A stretch of 53,736 nt of DNA from Dehalococcoidia bacterium UBA2588 (GTDB lineage Bacteria; Chloroflexota; Dehalococcoidia; Lucifugimonadales; UBA3495): positions 6,484 to 60,219 of the forward strand of contig DDKW01000009.1 of NCBI GenBank assembly GCA_002339805.1, written 5' to 3'. The position numbers and the translations under genes were made by a program. Below the pieces are notes generated by a model, which saw only the letters and a list, made by a program, of their open reading frames with translations, did not search any database and was not told the DNA's origin. Positions 34,779 to 43,370 of this stretch are shown one piece after another; within the stretch, counting starts at the first letter, position 1, and each line of letters begins with the position of its first letter.

Positions 34779-35905
34779 TATCGTCCGCACATATTCCAAT
34801 AAATAGATTCAATTTCGCTACCTATAGCAGTCCAATTATATTTTCGCACAATATCTGTACCCAATTCAGCCATATTATGTCTTAATTCTGGATTCAATAT
34901 CAGACTTTCTAATGCATGTTCTAGGGCAGAAGCATCATTAACTGGTATTAGTGGGTAGTTCTGTTGGGAAAGTATTTGGGAGTATCCTTTAATATCTGAT
35001 GCAATAACTGGTGTATTACTAGCTAGAGCTTCTAGAAGGACAATACCGAAACTCTCCCCTCCTAATGATGGTACGCACACTACGTCGCTGGTTTGAAGGA
35101 TATTGGGAATTAAGTCATTATGCACTGAACCTAGACATTCGATTTCAAAACTTTTGAATATGTTTGGGAAAAGGTTGTTGTATGAATTCAAATCATTTAA
35201 TCCAGCAACAAGTAATTTAAATTTATAATTAGAATACGATAAGTTTTCAAGAGCCTTGAGCAGCAGTGTTAGTCCTTTGCGAGGTTCGTCTCTTCCGATA
35301 AATACGACGGTGAAAGGAGTATTGTTGATATAGGGTTTGATACTATTTTTGAACTTTGATGTGTCTATTCCGTTACCAATTACAGAGACGTTTCCTGTGA
35401 AATTGTGCATCCACGGCTGTATATAAGATTTCGAAGCTTCAGACACACATATTGCATGATCAATCAAATTCATGAGTGGAGATACTACGCTTTGTAATAT
35501 TGCGTAATTATTTTTATATTCATGATAGGCATGGAATGTGCCTATTTTGGGACACTTTGACAATAACAAAGTAGATAAAGATGTTAATGGCATGAAAGGT
35601 TCATGTATGTGGACGATATCAAATTGATTTTTAAGTATAGATTTGATCTGGAAATACACTTTAGGGTTTAATGAGATTCGGGCAGCCGTGCTGGATATGG
35701 GGAAAGGAATTGTAGAACCCAATGAATGGAAAGTGATCCCTTCATATGCGTCATGCTCATAATAAGAATCAGAGCAAGGACCGAGTAAATCAATGCAGTG
35801 TCCTTGGGATGCCAAATATCTTGAGAGGTTAACTGCGTGGGTGTTAACTCCGCTAGGGTGAGAAAAGTCATAAGGAGAAACCATAGCAATGGATAACTTC
35901 TCCAA
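34778..35905 (-). CDS. PimA-like GT4 glycosyltransferase
   Basis: GT-B fold enzyme of 375 residues. It tracks mycobacterial PimA (phosphatidylinositol alpha-mannosyltransferase) along its length: MVSPYDFSHPSGVNTHAVNL, a short VPIP-like segment (TIPFPISSTAARI), FDIVHIHEPFMPLTSL, FHAYHEYKNN, VIGNGID, VFIGRDEPRKGLTLLLKAL and VPSLGGESFGIVLLEALAS. The last has the E-x7-E motif of GDP-sugar retaining GT4 enzymes. It lies between ino1 (8 bp upstream) and the CDP-alcohol transferase (1-bp overlap), the same set of functions as the mycobacterial PI/PIM pathway. Mannose as donor sugar is inferred from PimA similarity. Confidence 0.83.
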   Translation of the reverse strand: MEKLSIAMVSPYDFSHPSGVNTHAVNLSRYLASQGHCIDLLGPCSDSYYEHDAYEGITFHSLGSTIPFPISSTAARISLNPKVYFQIKSILKNQFDIVHIHEPFMPLTSLSTLLLSKCPKIGTFHAYHEYKNNYAILQSVVSPLMNLIDHAICVSEASKSYIQPWMHNFTGNVSVIGNGIDTSKFKNSIKPYINNTPFTVVFIGRDEPRKGLTLLLKALENLSYSNYKFKLLVAGLNDLNSYNNLFPNIFKSFEIECLGSVHNDLIPNILQTSDVVCVPSLGGESFGIVLLEALASNTPVIASDIKGYSQILSQQNYPLIPVNDASALEHALESLILNPELRHNMAELGTDIVRKYNWTAIGSEIESIYWNMCGR

Positions 35906-35913
35906 TATGACCC

Positions 35914-36984
35914 CTAAATTGGCTCTATGAATTTATCTAGTAATGTACGGGCTTGGTCATCGGTGAATTGTTTCGGAGGTGATTTCATAAAGTAGGCGCT
36001 AGCACTCTCTATAGGGCCTCCAATTCCTCTGTCTAACCCCAGTTTTGCGCATCTAATAGCATCTACTACGACACCTGCAGAATTTGGACTGTCCCATACT
36101 TCAAGCTTAACTTCTACGTTTACAGGCGCTTCACCGAATAGTTTACCTTCCATCCTGATGTAAGCCCATTTGCGATCATTCAACCAGGGGACATGGTCAC
36201 TAGGACCAATGTGAACCGTGTTAGGATCTACATCATTGTCCATTTGGGAAGTTACAGCGGAAGTTTTAGAAATCTTTTTTGAGACTAATCTTTCACGTTC
36301 TAGCATGTTTAGAAAATCTGTGTTACCACCAAAATTCAGCTGATAAGTGTTATCTACAGTAACTCCTCTATCTTCGAAAAGCCTAGTTAAAACCCTATGT
36401 AAGATGGTTGCACCTACTTGCGATTTGATATCATCTCCTACAATCGGAACACCAGTCTCTTTAAATTTGTTAATCCAATAAGGATTTTTCGCTATGAATA
36501 CTGGTATACAATTAACCATCGCGCATTTTGCTTCTAATATTTGTTCTGTGTACCATTCTGTTGCAGATTGGCTGCCTACGGGCAGATAATTGATTACTAC
36601 ATCTACCTGTTTATCTTTGAGCACTTGAGAAATGTTGGTTGTTTTTTGATTTGATGGTTCGACAAGATGCTCAGTATACTGTCCTATGCCATCTAATACT
36701 TGACCCATTTGAACCTTCACGCCAGTATTGGGTACATCCGCAAACTTCATTGTGTTATTGGGTTCAGAGAAAATTGCCTCTGACAAGTCTTTGCCGACTT
36801 TATTTTTATCTACATCGAATGCGGCGACCACTTCTATATCTTCTATTTTATAGTCACCGATTTTATTGTGCATGATACCAGGGACTCTAGTATTATCAGG
36901 TGTTTCTGGATATTGATGAATCCCTTGGACTAGAGAAGAGGCGCAATTACCTACGCCAATGATAGCTACCTTTATTCTTCCCAA
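35914..36984 (-). CDS. ino1: Myo-inositol-1-phosphate synthase (Ino1), actinobacterial type
   Basis: Converts glucose-6-phosphate to 1D-myo-inositol 3-phosphate with NAD. The 356-residue length is the short actinobacterial/archaeal form. Motifs include [17 protein letters not shown] (NAD site), [55 protein letters not shown] and [32 protein letters not shown] and the C-terminal [14 protein letters not shown] are also typical. The start is TTG at 36984 with an AGGAG Shine-Dalgarno 6 bp away. It begins a three-gene block for phosphatidylinositol-type lipid, with a possible promoter of its own. Confidence 0.93.
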   Translation of the reverse strand: MGRIKVAIIGVGNCASSLVQGIHQYPETPDNTRVPGIMHNKIGDYKIEDIEVVAAFDVDKNKVGKDLSEAIFSEPNNTMKFADVPNTGVKVQMGQVLDGIGQYTEHLVEPSNQKTTNISQVLKDKQVDVVINYLPVGSQSATEWYTEQILEAKCAMVNCIPVFIAKNPYWINKFKETGVPIVGDDIKSQVGATILHRVLTRLFEDRGVTVDNTYQLNFGGNTDFLNMLERERLVSKKISKTSAVTSQMDNDVDPNTVHIGPSDHVPWLNDRKWAYIRMEGKLFGEAPVNVEVKLEVWDSPNSAGVVVDAIRCAKLGLDRGIGGPIESASAYFMKSPPKQFTDDQARTLLDKFIEPI

Positions 36985-37015
36985 AATAGTCTCCTGTTTT
37001 TATTATGAGTAACGA

Positions 37016-37044
37016 ATGTTATCAAATACGAATTTTTTAAACAA
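37016..37044 (-). promoter_or_regulatory. Possible internal promoter ahead of ino1
   Basis: On the minus strand TTGTTT (37039-37044), 17-bp spacer, TAACAT (37016-37021), inside the 68-bp gap between the PP2C stop and the ino1 start. If used, it would separate the lipid genes from the dnaJ-led genes upstream. Confidence 0.35.
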
Positions 37045-37052
37045 CATTTCTA

Positions 37053-37721
37053 TTAGAAAAATCTTGCTATAATGCTTCTGTCGTCATTGCGAACCCTCCC
37101 TCGCATCGAGGCAGGGGTACCTCCTCGCTGAGTTCTTTCTGAGGAAGTGGTTTCTAAAATTTGAGATAATTCTTGAGTGCTTTCGCTGTCTAACATGAAT
37201 TCTTTAATTTCATTTAATTCTAGGTTATCACTTATTCCATCTGACACTATTAATAACCTATCCCCTGCAGACACAGGGGAATCATAAGTTTGGAATGTTA
37301 ATGAGTCTTTAGCACCTATCGCGGAGGATGAATTGAGTCTTAGTAACCCGCCTATTCTTCCTGAAAGCTGTGAGAATTCCCCCATTCTTATGAGGTAGAC
37401 AGGGCTGTCTCCTACTGCAATAACATACAAATGAGAGGAAGATGTGATTGCAATTGAAGCGGTAGTCAACAGGAACCTCCCTCCTCCTACTTGATAGAAT
37501 TCCGTATTAAGGTCATTGAGTAAATCCTGCATACTATTTGAGGTGATAGGATGGTCCAATTCTATTCGATCTCTGACCGCAGAGCTGGCTTCAGCTCCTC
37601 CATGGTCTGTAACTCCATCCATTACAGCGTCAATCGTTATGTTCTCATTAATTACTACGGTTAATAACGAGTCGTCGCCATGAACAGAATTATTTTGGTG
37701 CGTTGTTACATGATTATTCAT
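37053..37721 (-). CDS. PP2C-like serine/threonine phosphatase domain protein
   Basis: A 222-residue protein with the metal-binding layout of PPM/PP2C phosphatases: an early Asp pair (HGDDSLL, residues 14-20), VMDGVTDHGG (Asp35-Gly36), AVGDSPVYLIR, LLIVSDGISDNL (Asp161-Gly162) and NDDRSII (Asp213) near the end. It removes phosphate from Ser/Thr and needs Mn or Mg. The start at 37721 has a GGAG Shine-Dalgarno and lies 26 bp after the kinase-like gene. An in-frame ATG at 37823 would overlap that gene by 76 bp and is rejected. Its presumed partner is the upstream kinase-like protein. Confidence 0.8.
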   Translation of the reverse strand: MNNHVTTHQNNSVHGDDSLLTVVINENITIDAVMDGVTDHGGAEASSAVRDRIELDHPITSNSMQDLLNDLNTEFYQVGGGRFLLTTASIAITSSSHLYVIAVGDSPVYLIRMGEFSQLSGRIGGLLRLNSSSAIGAKDSLTFQTYDSPVSAGDRLLIVSDGISDNLELNEIKEFMLDSESTQELSQILETTSSERTQRGGTPASMRGRVRNDDRSIIARFF

Positions 37722-37747
37722 TTTTGAATCTCCAGATATATAGTTGG

Positions 37748-38746
37748 TTATAAATCGTGATCGGGATCGAAGTCGTATTTGGACCAATGGTCGTGGTGTA
37801 AAAGCTTTCGCGCTGAATGCCAACTTTCTAGTACTTGAGGGTTTTCTTTGGCTAATTCTATTCGTCGTTCTGCCATTGCAAAATATTCCATCATATCCTG
37901 ATTGAATTCGAATACATTTCCATATTGGTTAGATTGTATTTTAGATAATATATTTATCATGATAGGGGCGTCCAAGCTGTTCATTTGTTCGAATTGAAGT
38001 TTAAGGGAGGTCAGTTCAGATTTCTGATCTGTGTAAGGTCGGTCACCTCTGGGAAGATAATAACCGGATTCTTCTATGGGAATATCTTCTGCTGCTATGA
38101 AATATCGGATTAGCTCCAAGAAAAAATCCTCCTTACATTTATTAGAAGTTTTAACGTCGTTATCTCCGCTTAGATTGTGTAAGTCTGCAGTGTCTATTAC
38201 GTTTATCTCAGAAGTATTAGGTGAATAGAATATATTTTGAGGATTTAGGTCAAACAAAAGATAGCCTTGTTCGTAAAGGTTGTTCTGGATTTCCATTATT
38301 TTAAGAGCTATCGCAAATTTGTTAACGATTCCCAGAGGGAAAATAGAAAACAGATTCTGTCCAAGCCCAGTGGGAACTTTTAAAATTCTTGCTCTCACGT
38401 CTGCATTCAAAGGGATACCAGGAGCCCGAGCCTGACACACTACAGTGTAATCGTGACCAAGGTCGTCACTATACAATTGAGTGCTTTCAGGAGTGTTGTT
38501 GAAATATCCAACAATTGTCGTGATGCCATCTATGTCGTTCCCTATTTCTTCATGGAATTTGAGCATCTTCTGTGTTCTGTGTTCCGTAGATCTGTGTAAA
38601 TTTTTTAAGATAGCATGAGGATTGGGGCGTTTTAAAACTAGGTTGGGCGGTTCCCCTATGGGACCTGCTAATCTAACTTCGTAATCGGCGCCAGTCCCTA
38701 CTACAGAATGAAGCTCAAAGTCTCTGAGATTTAAGTCATGCATCAT
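37748..38746 (-). CDS. Divergent protein-kinase-like protein
   Basis: A 332-residue protein that can be laid on the eukaryotic-type kinase fold with altered motifs. VVGTGADYEVRLA (residues 15-27) is the glycine loop, and Lys39 in LVLKRPN is the VAIK lysine. LFDLNPQNIF places Asp166 and Asn171 in the catalytic loop without the usual His-Arg before Asp. VIDTAD puts Asp185 at the DFG position, with Thr-Ala for Phe-Gly. The ATP and metal ligands are thus kept, so activity is possible. There is no membrane segment or sensor domain. It overlaps prmA by 11 bp and is followed by a PP2C-like gene, a kinase/phosphatase pairing that strengthens the call. Confidence 0.65.
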   Translation of the reverse strand: MMHDLNLRDFELHSVVGTGADYEVRLAGPIGEPPNLVLKRPNPHAILKNLHRSTEHRTQKMLKFHEEIGNDIDGITTIVGYFNNTPESTQLYSDDLGHDYTVVCQARAPGIPLNADVRARILKVPTGLGQNLFSIFPLGIVNKFAIALKIMEIQNNLYEQGYLLFDLNPQNIFYSPNTSEINVIDTADLHNLSGDNDVKTSNKCKEDFFLELIRYFIAAEDIPIEESGYYLPRGDRPYTDQKSELTSLKLQFEQMNSLDAPIMINILSKIQSNQYGNVFEFNQDMMEYFAMAERRIELAKENPQVLESWHSARKLLHHDHWSKYDFDPDHDL

Positions 38747-39617
38747 TTACAACCTTAGTAATGGGTTTTCTGATTAAGAATGTTACCCAGTCGTCTTTCC
38801 AATATTGCTGTTCGATTAACCCCACCGTTTCGTAATGCTGGATTGTATCTGCAGCCTGATTATTAATTATCCCTGATAATATCAATGCGCCAGACGGCTT
38901 TATAATCTTCATGATTTCAAGGGATTTTTCGATTCCAATCCTAGCAGAAATATTAGCAACGACACAATCGTAGGTATCTTCATGGAATTGAGAGGATGGT
39001 AATGTCCCTGTTTGGAATTTTGTATTGTCGTTGACTCCACACATTTTAGCGTTTTGATTAGCTGCTTTGATACATAACGGATCTATATCTAATCCAACTA
39101 TTTGACCAGCTCCTAACTTTGATGCAGCGATAGATAATATCCCTGATCCGGTACCCAAATCAAGAACATTGTCGCCGGTGGCGATATGTGTTTGTAGTAA
39201 TGCTAGGCAGCTGTGTGTAGTAGGGTGGTATCCTGTGCCAAACGCAAACCCGGGGTCTATTTCGATAACCAATTCATGTGAGGTAGCCGTGTAATCCAGC
39301 CAAGAAGGTTTAATTACTATTCTGTCAGTGATGTGAAGTACTGAAAAATGCTCTTTCCATGCATTCCTCCAGTCCGTTTCGTTACTCAATGGGGATATTT
39401 CCAGATCTCCCATAGTAGCGATTGATTTAGCGAGATTTACCCCTATTTCAATTCTTGCCATCCGAGAATCAGATCCTGACGGGAGGAAGGTTGTTATCTG
39501 TGCGTCATTCTTGTTTAGAGATTGTATGCCAACTCCATGTCCATAGCGTTCAAATACATGTGATATGGGTTCTACGAACTCATGTGGTACTGTAATGCTG
39601 ATTTGATCCCATGCCAT
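38736..39617 (-). CDS. prmA: Ribosomal protein L11 methyltransferase
   Basis: PrmA trimethylates lysines and the N-terminus of ribosomal protein L11. The N-terminal L11-recognition domain ends in WRNAWKEHFSVLHI. The catalytic domain has IDPGFAFGTGYHPTTHSCL, the family signature, then VLDLGTGSGILSIAASKLGA (SAM site), GLDIDPLCIKAANQN and CVVANISA (N-x-x motif). The length of 293 residues is normal. dnaJ lies 42 bp upstream; a dnaJ-prmA pair is common in Gram-positive-like operons. Confidence 0.95.
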   Translation of the reverse strand: MAWDQISITVPHEFVEPISHVFERYGHGVGIQSLNKNDAQITTFLPSGSDSRMARIEIGVNLAKSIATMGDLEISPLSNETDWRNAWKEHFSVLHITDRIVIKPSWLDYTATSHELVIEIDPGFAFGTGYHPTTHSCLALLQTHIATGDNVLDLGTGSGILSIAASKLGAGQIVGLDIDPLCIKAANQNAKMCGVNDNTKFQTGTLPSSQFHEDTYDCVVANISARIGIEKSLEIMKIIKPSGALILSGIINNQAADTIQHYETVGLIEQQYWKDDWVTFLIRKPITKVVNDA

Positions 39618-39659
39618 TATTATGCCCTCTTAGTGTAAATAAGTGCTATCCAGAAAATT

Positions 39660-40799
39660 TCAACTTAGTACATCTTTAATTTTGTTAATAAGATTATTAT
39701 CGTTAGATTTATTATCTGAGAGATTATCCGGTGATTCTCCCTTCAAACTTTTATTTAATTCTTCAAGAAGATCTCGCTGATATTTTGATAATTTGACTGG
39801 TGTTTGTACGTCTGCTATCACTTTAATATCCCCTCTTCCATTGCCTCTTAAATGAGGTACTCCTTTGCTTTTAACACTTAAAATATCTCCTGGTTGTGTC
39901 CCAGAGGGTATTTTTAAAGGATGGTCTTTCCCTTCTAAAGTGGGGATTAGAATTTCCGTACCAATAGCGGCTTCTGCCATGTTCAGTGTGAGTTCGTAAA
40001 TCAGGTCGAATTTTCTTCTGATAAATATAGCGTGGTCTTCAACTATGGTCTCTACATATAAGTTTCCGGCTGGCCCACCATTTTTTCCATGATTTCCCCA
40101 TCCAGTTAACCGAACTTGCATTCCATTTTCTATTCCTTGAGGGATTTCAATGGATGTGCTCCTGTTGGCTCTATTAAGGCCTACTCCTGCGCATTCTTTG
40201 CATGGAGAGCTTACTATTTGACCAGTTGCTTCGCAGGAAGAGCACCCTACTACCTGAGTGAATTGTCCAAAGACACTCTGCTGACTACGTCTTACCTGCC
40301 CACTTCCATTGCACGAGGTACACTTGGTTGGAGATGTGCCAGGTTCTGCTCGAGTACCTTTGCAATTATCACACGATTCAATTCGTGCTATTTGCAGAGT
40401 TTTTTCAATTCCAAACACTGCTTCTTCGAATGTTAAATTGATGGAGGTATAGATATCATCGCCTCTGGTAGCCTGATTCCCAGTTCGTCTGGAAGAACCT
40501 CCGAAAAATGAATCGAATATGTCTCCAAACCCACCAAATGTTTCAAATCCTTCGAACGGAGAACCTGTATTACGACCACCATTTACCCCAGCATGCCCAA
40601 ATTGATCATATTGTGCTCGTTTTTGGGAATCAGATAATACTTGGTAGGCCTCATTGATTTCTTTGAATTTTTCGGGCGCGTCGGCTGATTTGTTGCGATC
40701 GGGATGATAATCCATAGCCTTCCTACGAAAGGCTTTCCGGATATCTTCTTGGGAGTCACTTTTTGTGACACCAAGAACTTTGTAATAATCTTCAGGCAT
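39660..40799 (-). CDS. dnaJ: Chaperone protein DnaJ
   Basis: Type I Hsp40 that stimulates DnaK. The J domain (residues 1-70) has DYYKVLGV and the H-P-D motif in MDYHPDRNKSAD. A Gly/Phe-rich stretch (SPFEGFETFGGFGDIFDSFF) follows. Next come four zinc-finger repeats, CDNCKGTR, CTSCNGSG, CSSCEATG and CKECAGVG; the first and third lack one of the usual glycines. The client-binding domain includes IEIPQGIENGMQVRLTGWGN. The length of 379 residues is normal. No dnaK, grpE or hrcA is adjacent, and no CIRCE element is seen upstream. Confidence 0.96.
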   Translation of the reverse strand: MPEDYYKVLGVTKSDSQEDIRKAFRRKAMDYHPDRNKSADAPEKFKEINEAYQVLSDSQKRAQYDQFGHAGVNGGRNTGSPFEGFETFGGFGDIFDSFFGGSSRRTGNQATRGDDIYTSINLTFEEAVFGIEKTLQIARIESCDNCKGTRAEPGTSPTKCTSCNGSGQVRRSQQSVFGQFTQVVGCSSCEATGQIVSSPCKECAGVGLNRANRSTSIEIPQGIENGMQVRLTGWGNHGKNGGPAGNLYVETIVEDHAIFIRRKFDLIYELTLNMAEAAIGTEILIPTLEGKDHPLKIPSGTQPGDILSVKSKGVPHLRGNGRGDIKVIADVQTPVKLSKYQRDLLEELNKSLKGESPDNLSDNKSNDNNLINKIKDVLS

Positions 40800-40838
40800 T
40801 ACTTCCTCTATGTGAGTTCACAGGTCAGTTTTGAGGTA

Positions 40839-40867
40839 ATTATAAATTAATGAACTATTTGGCTCAA
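40839..40867 (-). promoter_or_regulatory. Promoter for the dnaJ operon
   Basis: On the minus strand TTGAGC (40862-40867), 17-bp spacer, perfect TATAAT (40839-40844); leader about 33 nt. It looks like an ordinary sigma-70 promoter. No heat-shock inverted repeat was found around it. Confidence 0.6.
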
Positions 40868-40899
40868 GGATAATTATATAAATGTTAGATTATTTTAAC

Positions 40900-40928
40900 T
40901 TGACACTAATAAGGGCGTTAGTTAGGAT
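40900..40928 (+). promoter_or_regulatory. Promoter for rny
   Basis: Perfect TTGACA (40900-40905), 17-bp spacer, TAGGAT (40923-40928). The predicted start near 40935 lies downstream of an in-frame ATG at 40882 and upstream of the GTG at 40975, so it decides in favour of the GTG start of rny. Confidence 0.6.
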
Positions 40929-40974
40929 TGAAATAGGAAAAGACAATATAATAGACGGAATAAGGAAGGGTATC

Positions 40975-42507
40975 GTGACTGAAACAATTCTATTTTCCGT
41001 TCTAGCACTAATTGGAATAGTCGGAACTGTTTTTTCACTTTGGTTAAGCCTGAAGTTGAGATCTGACAGGAAATTGACAGGCAATGCAAAGCAATATTCT
41101 GCCAATCTCTTGAATCAAGCAGAAGAAGAAAAGCGCAAGCTGGTCCTTGAAGCTCAAGAGAATGCACTTAACATAAGAACCGAAAGTGAAAACGAAATCA
41201 AAGCACAGCGACAGGAATTAAATCGCTTAGAGAATCGAAATATTCTTAGGGAAGAGTCTCTTGAAAATAAGTCTGCAGAATTGCAGGGAAAGGAAGAAGA
41301 GCTTCTCTCAGAACGGGAACAGTTAGAGTCTTCTCAAAAAGAAATTGAAGTAGTCAGAGAAGAGGTACAATCTACCTTGGAAAATATTGCTTCATTATCC
41401 GCAGAAGAAGCTCGAACTCAGGTGGTTTCTAAAGCAGAAGATGACTTAAAGTACGATTTAGCTAGACGGAACGTACGCATAGAGAGAGAATTTAAGGCGC
41501 AGGCTGACGAAGTAGCGCGCAATGTTTTAACATTAGCTATAAACCGATTGTCTACAGACGTGGTGTCTGAAGGTACAACATCTGTTGTCCATCTCCCTAG
41601 TGATGATATGAAAGGCAGACTAATTGGTAGAGAGGGACGTAATATCAGAACGTTAGAATCCTTAACCGGGGTTGATGTGATGATTGATGACACTCCTGGT
41701 TTAGTAACTGTGTCTTGTTTTGACCCAGTGCGAAGGGAAGTAGCTAAATTAGCCTTAGAGAAATTAATATCAGACGGCAGGATCCAGCCATCGCGTATTG
41801 AAGAAACTGTCCAAAGAGCAACAGATGATATAGATCAAATCATCTGGAAAGCTGGTGAGCAGGCTATATTTGATACAGGGATAAGTGGATTAGATCCAGA
41901 ACTTATTAGACACTTAGGCAGACTCAAATACCGATTTAGCTACGGAGAGAATGTGCTAAAGCATTCTATAGAAGTAGGCTTAATGTCTGGCATCATGGCA
42001 GCAGAGATAGGAGCTAATGTAGACGAAGCTAAATTAGGTGGTTTATTGCATGACATTGGTAAAGCTTTGACCCATGAAGTGCAGGGACCACATGCTGAAA
42101 TAGGAGCAGAATTGGCAGAAAGAAACGGAGTTTCTTCTAAAATATGTATGTCTATTGCAGAGCATCATGATGATCATCATAATACCGATGAGTCATTTTT
42201 GGTTTCTGCAGCAGACACATTAAGTGCTGCACGACCAGGCGCACGGAAAGAATCTGTGGAGCTGTACGTACAGAGGCTTCAAGATCTTGAGACTGCTGCG
42301 ACTAGTTTCGATGGCGTAGATAAAGCCTTCGCTATACAAGCCGGAAGAGAAGTCAGAGTATTGGTTAAACCTGATGATATAGATGATCTAATGTCCTCGG
42401 ATTTGGCTAGGAATATAGCCCAAAAAGTAGAGAAGGAATTGGTGTATCCCGGACAAATAAAAGTTACTGTGATACGTGAGACAAGAAGTACGGAATACGC
42501 CCAGTAG
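40975..42507 (+). CDS. rny: Ribonuclease Y
   Basis: RNase Y is a membrane-tethered endoribonuclease that starts mRNA decay. From the GTG at 40975 the protein has one N-terminal membrane segment (ILFSVLALIGIVGTVFSLWL). A long charged coiled coil follows (about residues 35-165, rich in Glu/Lys/Gln). Next is a KH domain with LIGREGRNIRTLESLTGVD. The HD domain has LKHSIEVGLMSGIMAAE and GLLHDIGKALTHE, then SIAEHHDDHH. The length of 510 residues fits the family. The frame is open to 40882, but the extra residues lie before the promoter and have no Shine-Dalgarno; AAGGAAGGG precedes the GTG. Confidence 0.95.
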   Translation: MTETILFSVLALIGIVGTVFSLWLSLKLRSDRKLTGNAKQYSANLLNQAEEEKRKLVLEAQENALNIRTESENEIKAQRQELNRLENRNILREESLENKSAELQGKEEELLSEREQLESSQKEIEVVREEVQSTLENIASLSAEEARTQVVSKAEDDLKYDLARRNVRIEREFKAQADEVARNVLTLAINRLSTDVVSEGTTSVVHLPSDDMKGRLIGREGRNIRTLESLTGVDVMIDDTPGLVTVSCFDPVRREVAKLALEKLISDGRIQPSRIEETVQRATDDIDQIIWKAGEQAIFDTGISGLDPELIRHLGRLKYRFSYGENVLKHSIEVGLMSGIMAAEIGANVDEAKLGGLLHDIGKALTHEVQGPHAEIGAELAERNGVSSKICMSIAEHHDDHHNTDESFLVSAADTLSAARPGARKESVELYVQRLQDLETAATSFDGVDKAFAIQAGREVRVLVKPDDIDDLMSSDLARNIAQKVEKELVYPGQIKVTVIRETRSTEYAQ

Positions 42508-42541
42508 CGACTATGGTATCACCACGTAGTCAAGAAGTGAT

Positions 42542-43366
42542 ATGGGGTTAGCAGATTTACATCTTCACACAACCGAATCTGATGGGAGGTTGAGTGTAAC
42601 AGAGTTAATCGATGTTGTTGCTTCAAGTGGAGCGAAAGTTTTCTCTATTACTGATCATGATACCACTAATGGATTGGATAAAGCTTTTGATTATCTAAAG
42701 CGTTATCCAGAGCTTAAATTGGTTCCTGGGATTGAACTGAGTGCTGATATCGAGAACGATGAAATCCATATGTTGGGATATTTTATAGACTATCATCAAA
42801 TAGCTTTTCAAGATAAATTAAGTGCATTTAGAGACGGCCGAAAAATTAGAGCTAAAATGATGATTGAAAAATTATCCCACCTTGGTATGGATATTACGTG
42901 GGATAGAGTACAAGAAATAGCGGGAGAAGGAACAGTGGGGCGACCTCATATAGCTCTTGCTCTGGTAGAAGCAGGATACTTCAAAGTCCCTAAAGAAGCT
43001 TTTGCCAATCACTTGAATCGAACTGGACTCGCGTATGCGGAAGTTCCCAAAATATCCCCTCAAGAAGCAATACAGCTAATCAAATCGGTAGGAGGTGTTG
43101 CTGTATTAGCCCACCCGTATGAGATTGTTGATATGACTAAGTGGGTAAAAATACTAAAAGAAGATGGACTTGACGGAATTGAAGTGCATTATGGTGCGTA
43201 TGACTCGAATACAATTGAACATTTGTTGAGGATAAGTAAAGCGTATGACTTGATACCTGCAGGAGGTAGCGATTTTCACGGATTGGGTAATCCTGGAGAA
43301 ATATTGCCTGGTAGTGTAGGTACTCCACTAGAAACTTTTGAACGACTTGAACGTTTGGCTATTTGA
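42542..43366 (+). CDS. PHP-domain phosphoesterase (RNase AM/TrpH-like)
   Basis: Trinuclear-metal PHP phosphoesterase of 274 residues. ADLHLHTTESDGRLS supplies the first His pair and Asp; ITDHDTT the next, and PGIELSA the Glu. GRPHIALALV and VAVLAHPYEI follow, and GGSDFHGLGNPG closes the metal site. This matches the TrpH/RnmA (YciV) group, which has 5'-3' exonuclease activity on short RNA and 3',5'-nucleotide bisphosphatase activity. Being 34 bp after rny makes a role in RNA turnover attractive, but this is inference; other PHP phosphatases look similar. Confidence 0.85.
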   Translation: MGLADLHLHTTESDGRLSVTELIDVVASSGAKVFSITDHDTTNGLDKAFDYLKRYPELKLVPGIELSADIENDEIHMLGYFIDYHQIAFQDKLSAFRDGRKIRAKMMIEKLSHLGMDITWDRVQEIAGEGTVGRPHIALALVEAGYFKVPKEAFANHLNRTGLAYAEVPKISPQEAIQLIKSVGGVAVLAHPYEIVDMTKWVKILKEDGLDGIEVHYGAYDSNTIEHLLRISKAYDLIPAGGSDFHGLGNPGEILPGSVGTPLETFERLERLAI

Positions 43367-43370
43367 TTTA

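Noticed and set aside
40800..40880. Search for a CIRCE or other heat-shock operator before dnaJ.
   Set aside because: No TTAGCACTC-type inverted repeat is present; only an ordinary promoter is visible.
40882..40974. N-terminal extension of rny from ATG 40882.
   Set aside because: The clear TTGACA/TAGGAT promoter lies inside it, and the family start and Shine-Dalgarno fit the GTG at 40975.
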